This document shows positions 24,701 to 32,435 of a stretch of 37,263 nt of DNA, piece after piece. Location: contig NZ_CAKJTJ010000033.1 in NCBI RefSeq assembly GCF_917563925.1, forward strand, positions 1-37,263. The letters run 5' to 3'. This stretch comes from Sutcliffiella rhizosphaerae (GTDB lineage: Bacteria; Bacillota; Bacilli; Bacillales; Bacillaceae_I). The position numbers and the translations under genes are program-made. The number at the start of each line of letters is the position of its first letter. Position 1 is the first letter of the stretch. The notes beneath the pieces are model-generated. The model searched no databases and was not told where the DNA came from. It was given only the letters and a program-made list of their open reading frames with translations.

Positions 24701-26598
24701 TCTAAAAACTTTTATTTCAATCCACGCACCCATATAGAGTGCGACGTTGTCTCGGGTTGCTAATAGCTGACCAGATATCAATTTCAATCCACGCACCCAT
24801 ATAGAGTGCGACTGAAATAAGTGTAAGTGATTTATTAATACATGTATTTCAATCCACGCACCCATATAGAGTGCGACACTTTCCAAAAATGTCTCCCCCC
24901 GGTTCTTAATTATTTCAATCCACGCACCCATATAGAGTGCGACCATCTCGGTATAACTCAAATGTCATGTTATGGTTATTTCAATCCACGCACCCATATA
25001 GAGTGCGACACTTTCCAAAAATGTCTCCCCCCGGTTCTTAATTATTTCAATCCACGCACCCATATAGAGTGCGACTGTAACGAATAAGTTAAGAGGACTT
25101 AAAGCACCAATTTCAATCCACGCACCCATATAGAGTGCGACGTAGTCGCTTCTACAACCACATAAATTTCCTCCTATTTCAATCCACGCACCCATATAGA
25201 GTGCGACGTATACATTCAAAGCCATTGCCACCACCAGCATTATTTCAATCCACGCACCCATATAGAGTGCGACATATCCACCTCCTTTAAATACCTCCAC
25301 TCAATAATTTCAATCCACGCACCCATATAGAGTGCGACATCTATATCAGAATCATTTCTAACATTCATTTGATATTTCAATCCACGCACCCATATAGAGT
25401 GCGACTAGGAGACGCATATGCTGCTACGGTTATAGTTGTTATTTCAATCCACGCACCCATATAGAGTGCGACAAAGTGGAGCTCAGTTAAAAGCAAATGC
25501 AGCGGAATTTCAATCCACGCACCCATATAGAGTGCGACAGGTTTTCATGATATCATCTTCGCTGTATTCGATATTTCAATCCACGCACCCATATAGAGTG
25601 CGACCAATATACCGGTATCAGTGGTCTCATTTCCTATATTTCAATCCACGCACCCATATAGAGTGCGACACGTAATCGCCTCCTTAGTGGTCATCGTAAT
25701 CTATTTCAATCCACGCACCCATATAGAGTGCGACGGGTGGAACAGGTCGTATGGAGGTTAGACAGAGAGATTTCAATCCACGCACCCATATAGAGTGCGA
25801 CAAAACTGTAACGTTGCCATATTATCCTCCTAATATTTCAATCCACGCACCCATATAGAGTGCGACCACCTGTTAACCCAACAAACTACCAGTTTTATAT
25901 GTTATTTCAATCCACGCACCCATATAGAGTGCGACAGTAAGAGAGTACCATGCGTTACGTTCGTCTACTAATTTCAATCCACGCACCCATATAGAGTGCG
26001 ACGTGTATTCCTTAATACCTGGGCGACTTATCTCAAATATTTCAATCCACGCACCCATATAGAGTGCGACTATTTAAAGTTGAGTTACTTAGAGAGAATG
26101 CTGTATTTCAATCCACGCACCCATATAGAGTGCGACCAGCTTCATACTAGTGGGACTAATGCTCCATCAGATTTCAATCCACGCACCCATATAGAGTGCG
26201 ACACAAATTCCTTACCATCAAGAGGCATGTCTATATATTTCAATCCACGCACCCATATAGAGTGCGACTCTATTACCCTGTCTTAAAGTCATAAGGTGAG
26301 AATTTCAATCCACGCACCCATATAGAGTGCGACTAGGTTTACTTGCAGCACATGATTTATACCAAGTATTTCAATCCACGCACCCATATAGAGTGCGACG
26401 TTTTAAGTGTGTCTAATGCATTCGAAAAGATAATTTCAATCCACGCACCCATATAGAGTGCGACATGTTGGGACAGAGACAATCGTAACATCGTCTAAGA
26501 TTTCAATCCACGCACCCATATAGAGTGCGACAATTTTCGGGCTGTGGTGAAAATCCTTTTATTTTGATTTCAATCCACGCACCCATATAGAGTGCGAC
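21794..26598 (-). CRISPR. Type I-C CRISPR array, 73 repeats
   Basis: I count 73 repeats of 32 bp with 72 spacers of about 33-38 nt (average period 66.3 bp). Read on the minus strand, the repeat begins GTCGCACTC, contains GGGTGCG (a 7-bp stem with the CGCACTC half) and ends GTGGATTGAAAT, the type I-C form. Transcription is from high to low coordinates, following the leader at 26599-26756. Repeats are nearly invariant except at the leader-distal end: 21794 and 21927 have CATTTAG for CATATAG, and 21863 has GTACG for GTGCG. With the separated terminal repeat the original array had 74 repeats. One spacer is present twice. Another carries a terminator-like hairpin. Confidence 0.98.
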
Positions 26599-26763
26599 AG
26601 CCAAATTAATGACTTTTAACCCTGTAAAATTACATTTTATTCCATTTAAAGACACCATTATTTCATTTTCGAGAGTAAAATGGAACATTTCATATTTAAT
26701 ACCACAAAATTTTGGTGCGAATCTACCGGGAAATTCATGCGAGCTTCGGGTTCGCACTAAAAG
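26599..26763 (-). promoter_or_regulatory. CRISPR leader
   Basis: The 158-bp AT-rich segment between cas2 and the first repeat, plus the cas2 stop region. Its cas2-proximal part holds an inverted repeat (TTTTGGTGCGAA near 26711 and TTCGCACTAAAA ending 26763) typical of type I-C leaders. The array promoter must lie here on the minus strand. No unambiguous -10/-35 pair was seen. Confidence 0.8.
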
Positions 26764-27059
26764 ATAAGCGGTTCTTCTACATCAATGGATTCTTTTGCTC
26801 CGATGTGTTCAACTTTTGTTTTGTAATTATTTCCCATCTGGTAAAAACGCAGGCTATCCTTTGATGGGTCTATTAGTGAAATCAGTTCGATTTTCAAGGA
26901 AGCAAACTGGGTCGAGTCTACCTGGCATTCGAACACTGAGTTTTGCACACGCTGGCCATAGTTTTGACAGGATTTTGCTACTTTTCTTAATCGTTTTTTG
27001 CCCCCTTCGCTGGTTGTGTTAACATCGTACGTGACAAGAATGAGCACTTTGCGTTTCAC
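26757..27059 (-). CDS. cas2: Cas2 endoribonuclease-fold integration subunit
   Basis: Encodes 100 residues from a GTG at 27059 directly after the cas1 stop. A second GTG at 27047 would give a 96-residue form starting LILVTYDVNT, the more typical length, with AGGTGA 9 nt upstream. The ferredoxin-like Cas2 fold is shown by the LVTYDV strand (conserved Asp), the RLRKVAKSCQNYGQRVQNSVFEC helix-strand typical of type I-C, and the final EPLIF. Cas2 bridges two Cas1 dimers in the spacer-integration complex. It is the last gene of the cas operon and the nearest to the leader. Confidence 0.95.
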   Translation of the reverse strand: MKRKVLILVTYDVNTTSEGGKKRLRKVAKSCQNYGQRVQNSVFECQVDSTQFASLKIELISLIDPSKDSLRFYQMGNNYKTKVEHIGAKESIDVEEPLIF

Positions 27060-28091
27060 CTACTTCCATAGAAATGGGGGATATTGATCCAGATCTCCTC
27101 TTAATGTTCTTGCAAGCAGTAGCGCTTGTACATGGGGAACAAGACCCCACTCGATTTTTTCTCCTAAAAATGGGTGAGTAATTTTTTCCTGTTTCTTTTG
27201 TTGCCATGCTTTTATAAACTTTTTTCGTCCCTCATCGGTTAACAGAACTGCCTGATTTTCTTTTACAATGAAATCACGTGGCTGAATTTCTTTTTTATTG
27301 ATCATAGACAATACAAATCGATCTGCAAATACGCCTCTAAGCTCTTCCATCACGTCTAACGATAACGATGCTCGTCCTGGTCTGTCTCGATGGAGAAATC
27401 CCACATAGCTGTCCAGCCCGACTGCTTCAAGTGCAGCTGCTGTATCATTTGCCAGCAGAGTGTAGGCGAATGACAATAGTGCATTGACTTTATCAAGTGG
27501 TGGACGTCTGCTTCGGCTTTTGAAGTAAAATTGATCTTTTTGCTGCAGAATGAGATCGTCAAATACTCTATTATAACAAGTTGCTGCGTGCCCTTCCCAT
27601 CCTCTTAACAACTGTAAATCTTCGCATTTTTTTATCTCCATTATAACCGAAGACAGCGTTGCTGAAATCCCTTTCATTTTAGTGACATCCACTCTTAGCG
27701 CATTGTCTCTTGTAGCTCTTTCAAGAATCCACTTATTGTTGTATACCTTGCCAATGAGAAAATTTCTTGCTAGCAGGGCAGACTGTTTTTCATCTTCTGA
27801 AACGATATATTGCTTCTTACGCAGGGTGACGTTCCCTCTGCTTTCCCCTGTCACTCTGGCTAAAAATCTGCCAGACTGTTTCATAAACACAATAGAAATG
27901 TTTTTTTCAGCACAGTGTCCAAGCAACGCAGGGCTGACACCTGTGTAACCAAAGGTAACAATAGATTGTAAATTATGAAGTGGAATTCTCCCTGCCTTTT
28001 GCTGTTCAATGGATATAACGACATTTTCTCCATCTAGTGACAAATAGGCATCCGGCTGAGTCACATATAATGAGTTTAATAGTTTTTTCAT
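27060..28091 (-). CDS. cas1: Cas1 integrase, type I-C
   Basis: Encodes 343 residues, full length. The metal-binding catalytic residues expected for Cas1 are visible as Glu166 (GWEGHAA), His234 (GFLHRDRPGR) and Glu249/Asp246 (LDVMEELR). The N-terminal beta domain begins LYVTQPDAYLSLDGENVVI. With Cas2 and Cas4 it selects, trims and inserts new spacers at the leader-end repeat. The start codon overlaps cas4 by 4 nt (ATGA), indicating translational coupling. Confidence 0.97.
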   Translation of the reverse strand: MKKLLNSLYVTQPDAYLSLDGENVVISIEQQKAGRIPLHNLQSIVTFGYTGVSPALLGHCAEKNISIVFMKQSGRFLARVTGESRGNVTLRKKQYIVSEDEKQSALLARNFLIGKVYNNKWILERATRDNALRVDVTKMKGISATLSSVIMEIKKCEDLQLLRGWEGHAATCYNRVFDDLILQQKDQFYFKSRSRRPPLDKVNALLSFAYTLLANDTAAALEAVGLDSYVGFLHRDRPGRASLSLDVMEELRGVFADRFVLSMINKKEIQPRDFIVKENQAVLLTDEGRKKFIKAWQQKKQEKITHPFLGEKIEWGLVPHVQALLLARTLRGDLDQYPPFLWK

Positions 28092-28750
28092 TCGTTTAGC
28101 TTCCTTTCCAGGTAGCTTGCGACAGATTCTTTTGTCATCAGTCTAGGCAGACATATATGCTGCAGCGAGCAATTGTTACAAAATTTCCCTGTTTTCACTT
28201 TTGGTGTATACCGTCTGTCATAATACTGGTGCATTTCTTCAAAGACATTTCTTACCTTTTCACGCAGAGACTGAGTAAAGATCACTTCTTCACGATGTTT
28301 GATTTCATCATAATAAAAATAGCCTGATTTAATTTCACATACAAGCATTTCTTCAAGACATATAGCCTGGGCAGTTAGCTGTAAAAGGTCTTCGTCACCC
28401 TTCTTGGGTTTCCCCCGTTTATATTCAATTGGAACAGGGATATACCTTCCTTCTGCTCCATGCAATTCAATTCCTGAGTCATGTTCAATAAATTCGACGA
28501 CATCACAAATGCCTGTGACCCCCATGGACCGCGATTGAATAGGCATTGCCCTGACAACAAGCTTGCTATGCCTTTTTTCCCTTACAAATGGACGGTCAGC
28601 AGTGCGATGCACATGCTGGCCTTCCACTGTTTTTACATTCTCTTCCCACTGCTGTTCAACATGGATGAGTGCCCATTGCCGTTTACAAAATTCAAAGTGC
28701 TGAATACCGGACAGCATAAGGTAGTCCAACTCATCTTTATTGACCATCAA
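28088..28750 (-). CDS. cas4: Cas4 nuclease, type I-C
   Basis: Encodes 220 residues. A RecB-like nuclease core has Asp82 (ICDVVEF) and Glu109/Lys111 (PIEYKRGK), followed by LQLTAQAICLEE. Four Cys residues for a 4Fe-4S cluster lie at Cys22 (FCKRQW) and Cys191, Cys194 and Cys200 (CNNCSLQHIC). Cas4 processes prespacers and enforces the PAM and orientation during adaptation. It overlaps cas7c by 14 nt at its 5' end and cas1 by 4 nt at its 3' end. Confidence 0.96.
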   Translation of the reverse strand: MMVNKDELDYLMLSGIQHFEFCKRQWALIHVEQQWEENVKTVEGQHVHRTADRPFVREKRHSKLVVRAMPIQSRSMGVTGICDVVEFIEHDSGIELHGAEGRYIPVPIEYKRGKPKKGDEDLLQLTAQAICLEEMLVCEIKSGYFYYDEIKHREEVIFTQSLREKVRNVFEEMHQYYDRRYTPKVKTGKFCNNCSLQHICLPRLMTKESVASYLERKLNE

Positions 28751-29600
28751 GTTCCTCTGTATTCAATCCATCTAGATGATTAACTGTAATTTCGTAATCC
28801 TCAATGGATTTTGGTTCATCACTCAGGCTTTGTATGACAAGTGCTCGGTGCACTTTGGCAGATGAATATTGACCGAGCTTTGATTCATGTTGGTGCCAGT
28901 ATACTTTATGTACCTCCATAGAACCCTCTGGTCTGGCTGAGGATGCATCATTTTCAAAAAGTGTCACAAGCGCCTGTTTTAGTTTGTCAGCGTCCTCCCA
29001 AGTGAAACCCGTTTTTTCTGAAAGCTGAACGTTGATGCTACCATGCAGTACGTATAAGCCAAATTCCACACGATGCTTCATACCCATCGTGTCAGATCCG
29101 CGCTCTTTCCCGGGCTCTGAATTCACACTTTTAGTAATCTGTACACTCGTAATATCAACTGGATCCACACTTGTTGCTGGATGAATGGAAACCGGCCCTC
29201 TCACTCCAACAGACACACCACCACCAGATGCAGCCCCTTTATAGGCAAACACTTGGCCAAATGCCCGTACATCAATCCACTCTTTACAAGCCATAGCGGC
29301 AAACACATGATTTTGGCTCTGCTTTGACTTTATAATATTTGCCAACACTTCATTGGATTCTGCTCTTTCTTTTAAACTGCCAAACTCGTCTGTTTTGCGA
29401 TCGTTTGATTGTACAAATACCTTTTCCCCCATATCCTGAAGCCGGTTACGAATCTTCCTTTTGATCGCAACATCCGAAATTTCACCATGTCCGTCATAGT
29501 TTTGACGCGGACGGTTTCCATTTAAGGGATCTCCGTTTGGATTTGACTTTGAAACGGACAGGACTACTGAGAAATCAATTTTTTTATCAAGTGTTGACAT
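28737..29600 (-). CDS. cas7c: Cas7c (Csd2) backbone subunit
   Basis: Encodes 287 residues starting STLDKKIDFSVVLSVSKSNPNGDPLNGNRPRQN, the diagnostic Csd2 N terminus (NGDPxxGN). It continues through DVRAFGQVFAYKG and SIHPATSVDPVDITSVQITKS. Multiple copies coat the crRNA in the type I-C Cascade, with each thumb flipping out every sixth guide base. That property matters for the regulatory RNA described at 32351. GGGGAGG lies 9 nt before the ATG. The gene overlaps cas8c by one base. Confidence 0.97.
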   Translation of the reverse strand: MSTLDKKIDFSVVLSVSKSNPNGDPLNGNRPRQNYDGHGEISDVAIKRKIRNRLQDMGEKVFVQSNDRKTDEFGSLKERAESNEVLANIIKSKQSQNHVFAAMACKEWIDVRAFGQVFAYKGAASGGGVSVGVRGPVSIHPATSVDPVDITSVQITKSVNSEPGKERGSDTMGMKHRVEFGLYVLHGSINVQLSEKTGFTWEDADKLKQALVTLFENDASSARPEGSMEVHKVYWHQHESKLGQYSSAKVHRALVIQSLSDEPKSIEDYEITVNHLDGLNTEELDGQ

Positions 29601-29974
29601 TATATTTCCTCCCCTACAGGTTTTGCCGTTTTAGGCTGATATAAATCATAACGCTGACTGTAAAATCCGAGCAGATATTCCTCCGATAGCGGACGGTTTG
29701 TGAATTCCTCCATTGAAATTCTCGATGCAATATCATCTATTTGTTTGGAGTAATAGCCAGCTTTGGATCCGAGCTTTGCTTGGTAAGGGAGTAAAGCCGA
29801 TTGGATAACTCCCCACGTGCGCATCGGGTTTTTTGAAAAAGCACTCATATATCTAATCGCATTCGTCGCACGTGTTTCGTCCTTTCCAAGTGCGGACCTT
29901 TCCAACACATCTGCTACAGCCAGTAATCTGCCAAACAAGTAATCACGACTATCTTCCTCTTCACGTACTCTCAC
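29600..29974 (-). CDS. cas11c: Cas11c small subunit from an internal start in cas8c
   Basis: In frame with cas8c, codon 517 is GTG (29974-29972), preceded by GAGGAGGG (29989-29982) at 8-nt spacing, a strong ribosome-binding site inside a coding gene. Translation from it gives a 124-residue helical protein beginning MRVREEEDSRDYLFGRLLAVAD. This matches the known way type I-C systems make Cas11c, which pairs with Cas7 on the non-guide face of Cascade. The start is inferred from sequence; the size fits the described homologues. Confidence 0.75.
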   Translation of the reverse strand: MRVREEEDSRDYLFGRLLAVADVLERSALGKDETRATNAIRYMSAFSKNPMRTWGVIQSALLPYQAKLGSKAGYYSKQIDDIASRISMEEFTNRPLSEEYLLGFYSQRYDLYQPKTAKPVGEEI

Positions 29975-31522
29975 ATCAATACCCTCCTCAATCTTGTAAG
30001 CTAATTTGTTGCGTTCCCAGTTCTTTCGGGAAATGAGTGCGCACGCAATGCCAAGTGTCTTCTCCCATTCCCAGTGTTCCATTGAAACTGGATTGGAGGC
30101 TCTGTTTATCGTACTCCTAATGATATCAAGCGGAAGAATGCGCCCGTCTAGTACACACGGCAAAAGTCTTTCCATCAGTCCTTTCACCACTTTGTCGCTG
30201 ACTCTTGGACCATATGCTGCTAACGCAATATCTCTAGATGAAGGAGCCCCCATAAACTGAACAGGCCTACCATCCTTATCCTTTCTGTAGCGATGCAGCC
30301 ATGCACAGGTCAGATGCCACTTTTCAATTTGGGCAAAGTACCGTTCCTGATCCATATTGCGGTAATACTGAACTGACATTCTTCCTGTCGTCGCAGAATC
30401 AAGCACTAAAACATTGATATTCGATTTGGACTTCACATGTTTCCGATAGCCTTTCATTGCTTGATGAATCATCCTTGCATATCCTTCGTTCGTAAAGCCG
30501 ATATCCGCTTTTTCTTCCTCCCCAAAAATTGCGGCAAGATCGAGCGTATCATTAAGCGGACTCGGTAATTCTTTCGCATCATATTGCCAGAAGATAAACA
30601 CCCGATTATCCATGAATATTCCCTGCTTGTTAATGAGCCATTTTAATGCGTTATGTGATTTCTGAGACACATCAAAACTGATTGCTGCCGCTTCAGTGCT
30701 TTTATCAAACCGACCTCTGAATGTAAAACCGTTGCTATCATTCGCTGAAATTAATTTCGCTTTGTCCCCTGAATTACGGATCTTATTGGCATGCTTTGTA
30801 ACGGAAGGAAGAAATTCACCAGAAACATAACACAAATCGTAATCTCCAAGCATGTCATGGTTATAATCAATATAAGATTTAAACACCTCTGGATCATTCC
30901 AAACCTTTTTAAAATCTTCTATGGAAGGATCATATACATTAAAACGGACAAAGGTAGCCTCCTGTCCGGCAGTAACCACCTTGAAAATTTCCGGCTTCTC
31001 TCCAAGTACCTCTTCATACCGACTATCCCATTTTCCGATCAGCTGTTGATTCTGATCAACATGTAACACTTTTGACTGTATTAGGTCTTCAATAAGCGTA
31101 CCTTTTTTTACATAATTATAAATACTGACTATCTTCGGATGACTGTATTTGGAATCTGCCCACCCTTTAAGCTGAGTCAAATAATCATTAAATTCCTTGG
31201 TCCTGTCAATCCCAAGATATTTCTGATAATCTCCTGCTGTATAAGCTAGCTTGTCGTGAAGGGGATAGGGAAAAGAAGCCTTTCCTGCACGGCTAGCCGA
31301 GTTTTCTGTGGTAGGGATAAGCGTGTTCCCCAGTCCTTTTTCAATGACCGCTGCTCCTATAAATTGTCCGTCTGATCCGACTGTTACTTCTACATGGGCG
31401 GTCTGGGTGGTGTGGGCAATAGGTAGGAGCGTGTACTCACCCCCATTGTATTTGGGGATGACTTTTCCAACCTCAACACTGTTGTTCTTATACGTGTTAT
31501 ATAGATCCAGAAGCCAGCTCAT
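29600..31522 (-). CDS. cas8c: Cas8c (Csd1) large subunit
   Basis: Encodes 640 residues, somewhat longer than many Csd1 proteins. It starts SWLLDLYNTYKNNS and has the Csd1 landmarks FDVSQKSHNALKWLINKQGI, VLDSATTGRMSVQYYR and a C-terminal helical bundle. Cas8c recognises the PAM (TTC in characterised I-C systems) and initiates R-loop formation. The last 124 residues can be made separately as Cas11c. GGAGGTGAG precedes the ATG within the end of cas5c, and the two genes abut at 31522/31523. Confidence 0.96.
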   Translation of the reverse strand: MSWLLDLYNTYKNNSVEVGKVIPKYNGGEYTLLPIAHTTQTAHVEVTVGSDGQFIGAAVIEKGLGNTLIPTTENSASRAGKASFPYPLHDKLAYTAGDYQKYLGIDRTKEFNDYLTQLKGWADSKYSHPKIVSIYNYVKKGTLIEDLIQSKVLHVDQNQQLIGKWDSRYEEVLGEKPEIFKVVTAGQEATFVRFNVYDPSIEDFKKVWNDPEVFKSYIDYNHDMLGDYDLCYVSGEFLPSVTKHANKIRNSGDKAKLISANDSNGFTFRGRFDKSTEAAAISFDVSQKSHNALKWLINKQGIFMDNRVFIFWQYDAKELPSPLNDTLDLAAIFGEEEKADIGFTNEGYARMIHQAMKGYRKHVKSKSNINVLVLDSATTGRMSVQYYRNMDQERYFAQIEKWHLTCAWLHRYRKDKDGRPVQFMGAPSSRDIALAAYGPRVSDKVVKGLMERLLPCVLDGRILPLDIIRSTINRASNPVSMEHWEWEKTLGIACALISRKNWERNKLAYKIEEGIDVRVREEEDSRDYLFGRLLAVADVLERSALGKDETRATNAIRYMSAFSKNPMRTWGVIQSALLPYQAKLGSKAGYYSKQIDDIASRISMEEFTNRPLSEEYLLGFYSQRYDLYQPKTAKPVGEEI

Positions 31523-32230
31523 TTACTCACCTCCAAGACGATTGGATAAGGACTCAACCGATTCCATCGACGATTCTCCAAAACCTTTTTTGGTCATCGG
31601 CTTAATATACCTGACTAGTTTACACTCTTCCGGTTTGAAAAAGGTGATGACACCATTCTTCATCACAGGAGTCCACAATCTGACAGATAACTCGTCCTTT
31701 CCGGTTTCATCCGGATAATTAAAGCCATGAACCATCGTGCCAAACGTCAAATCGGAATGGTCATAATATCCTTCCCCTTCATCAAACGCACACGGTTCAA
31801 CATACCCCTGACACTCTCGGGCACCAAGGAAAATATCACGTCTCCCCCCAGCTTTTAATGCTCTCTTCATGATATTATGATGCTTGTTTTCATTTCGGTC
31901 GTAGGCTAACTCCGGGCGGTGTTCGTTAAACTCAAAATGCGCTTTCACTCTGTACCTAACATCTCTGAGGTACGTATAATTTGCCAGAGTATTCCCTCCC
32001 CCGTACTCAATCGGCCTAATTCCCTTTGATTCCATTTGAATTGGGTTCATGATCCGAATTTTGTCCACTACCATAATTAAAGTGGGCTTCCAGTAAATGG
32101 AGCTTACAATCCCCTTTAATGCCTCGTACGTAGGAATTTGATAACTGAGCTTTTCTCCTCCTAATTTTGTAAGAGGATCTGTAAACAAGGCATAATTTCC
32201 TGTCAGTTCAAACTCAATAGCATTTCTCAT
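31523..32230 (-). CDS. cas5c: Cas5c (Cas5d) crRNA-processing nuclease
   Basis: Encodes 235 residues. In type I-C, Cas5 replaces Cas6 and cuts the repeat 3' of the hairpin stem, leaving an 11-nt 5' handle. The catalytic residues of the B. halodurans enzyme (Tyr46, Lys116, His117) are present at identical positions: Tyr46 in SIYWKP and Lys116-His117 in NENKHHNI. The sequence also has [18 protein letters not shown] and [22 protein letters not shown] lies 5 nt before the ATG. It is the first gene of a six-gene transcript with its own consensus promoter 30-60 nt upstream. Confidence 0.97.
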   Translation of the reverse strand: MRNAIEFELTGNYALFTDPLTKLGGEKLSYQIPTYEALKGIVSSIYWKPTLIMVVDKIRIMNPIQMESKGIRPIEYGGGNTLANYTYLRDVRYRVKAHFEFNEHRPELAYDRNENKHHNIMKRALKAGGRRDIFLGARECQGYVEPCAFDEGEGYYDHSDLTFGTMVHGFNYPDETGKDELSVRLWTPVMKNGVITFFKPEECKLVRYIKPMTKKGFGESSMESVESLSNRLGGE

Positions 32231-32253
32231 AGGTCACCTCCATTTATTCTGAT

Positions 32254-32289
32254 AATTCAAACTATAACCATGTCTATCCATTTTGTCAA
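32254..32289 (-). promoter_or_regulatory. Sigma-A promoter of the cas5c-cas2 operon
   Basis: On the minus strand the -35 box is TTGACA (32289-32284) and the -10 box is TATAGT (32266-32261), with exactly 17 bp between. This is near consensus, and the predicted start is near 32254. The strength implies a need for a repressor, for which a guide-RNA target immediately upstream is the best candidate. Confidence 0.9.
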
Positions 32290-32292
32290 TCT

Positions 32293-32313
32293 ACTTATTT
32301 TTTAATATATGAA
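32293..32313 (-). promoter_or_regulatory. RNA-guided repressor target (PAM + pseudo-protospacer)
   Basis: The minus strand reads TTC (32313-32311) followed by ATATATTAAAAAATAAG (32310-32294). This differs from the pseudo-spacer encoded at 32379 only at position 6, with the next mismatch at 18. It ends 4 bp upstream of the -35 box of the cas5c promoter and abuts the presumed -35 of the divergent promoter. Confidence 0.85.
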
Positions 32314-32344
32314 TTAAGAAAAAATCCGATCCATATGTTATACT
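32314..32344 (+). promoter_or_regulatory. Promoter of the crRNA-like RNA
   Basis: An extended -10, TGT-TATACT (TATACT at 32339-32344), points into the degenerate repeat. Its predicted start (7 nt downstream, near 32351) coincides with the repeat's first base. A weak -35 (TTAAGA at 32314, 19-bp spacing) lies beside the target site. Confidence 0.75.
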
Positions 32345-32350
32345 ATAACT

Positions 32351-32413
32351 GTCGCATTTTTATTGCGTGGATTGAAAAATATAGTAAAAAATAAGGAACA
32401 GAATCAGAAGCTT
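32351..32413 (+). ncRNA. creR: CreR-type Cas-regulating crRNA-like RNA (pseudo-repeat plus pseudo-spacer)
   Basis: Transcribed opposite to the cas genes. Positions 32351-32378 are a degenerate type I-C repeat: the first 6 bases (GTCGCA) and the 3' part TGCGTGGATTGAAA match the array repeat exactly, with a shortened 7-nt middle. A CGCA/TGCG stem remains, so Cas5c could cut 3' of it and give an 11-nt handle TGGATTGAAAA. The following 35 nt (32379-32413) act as the spacer, starting ATATAGTAAAAAATAAG. Its seed matches the cas5c promoter region with a TTC PAM. Complementarity ends after about 19 nt, which suits binding without Cas3 cleavage. CreR RNAs are known from other Cas types; the type I-C case is inferred here. 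Confidence 0.8.
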
Positions 32414-32435
32414 ATCAAATATAATAGGCTTCTGA
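32404..32435. terminator. Hairpin at the convergent ends of creR and cas3
   Basis: TCAGAAGC / GCTTCTGA with a 16-nt loop overlaps the cas3 stop codon and the end of the crRNA-like unit. The minus-strand side is followed by a T-rich segment, so it may end cas3 transcripts. The plus-strand tail is not T-rich. Confidence 0.45.

Noticed and set aside
21621-26300. Many short open frames across the array with recurring peptides such as NPRTHIECD or VALYMGAWIEI
   Set aside because: They are translations of the 32-bp CRISPR repeat in different frames, not genes.
26503-26757. Open frame crossing the leader and first repeats
   Set aside because: It spans the CRISPR leader and repeat sequence and has no ribosome-binding site; leader identity explains it.
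32351-32378. The pseudo-repeat as a mere leftover of a decayed array
   Set aside because: It is inverted relative to the array, has its own well-placed promoter and its downstream sequence matches a PAM-bearing site at the cas promoter; decay alone would not produce this combination.
32231-32414. A CreTA-type toxin gene accompanying the crRNA-like RNA
   Set aside because: Only 184 bp are available, occupied by two promoters, the target and the guide unit. The seed match points to the cas5c promoter and not to a separate toxin promoter.
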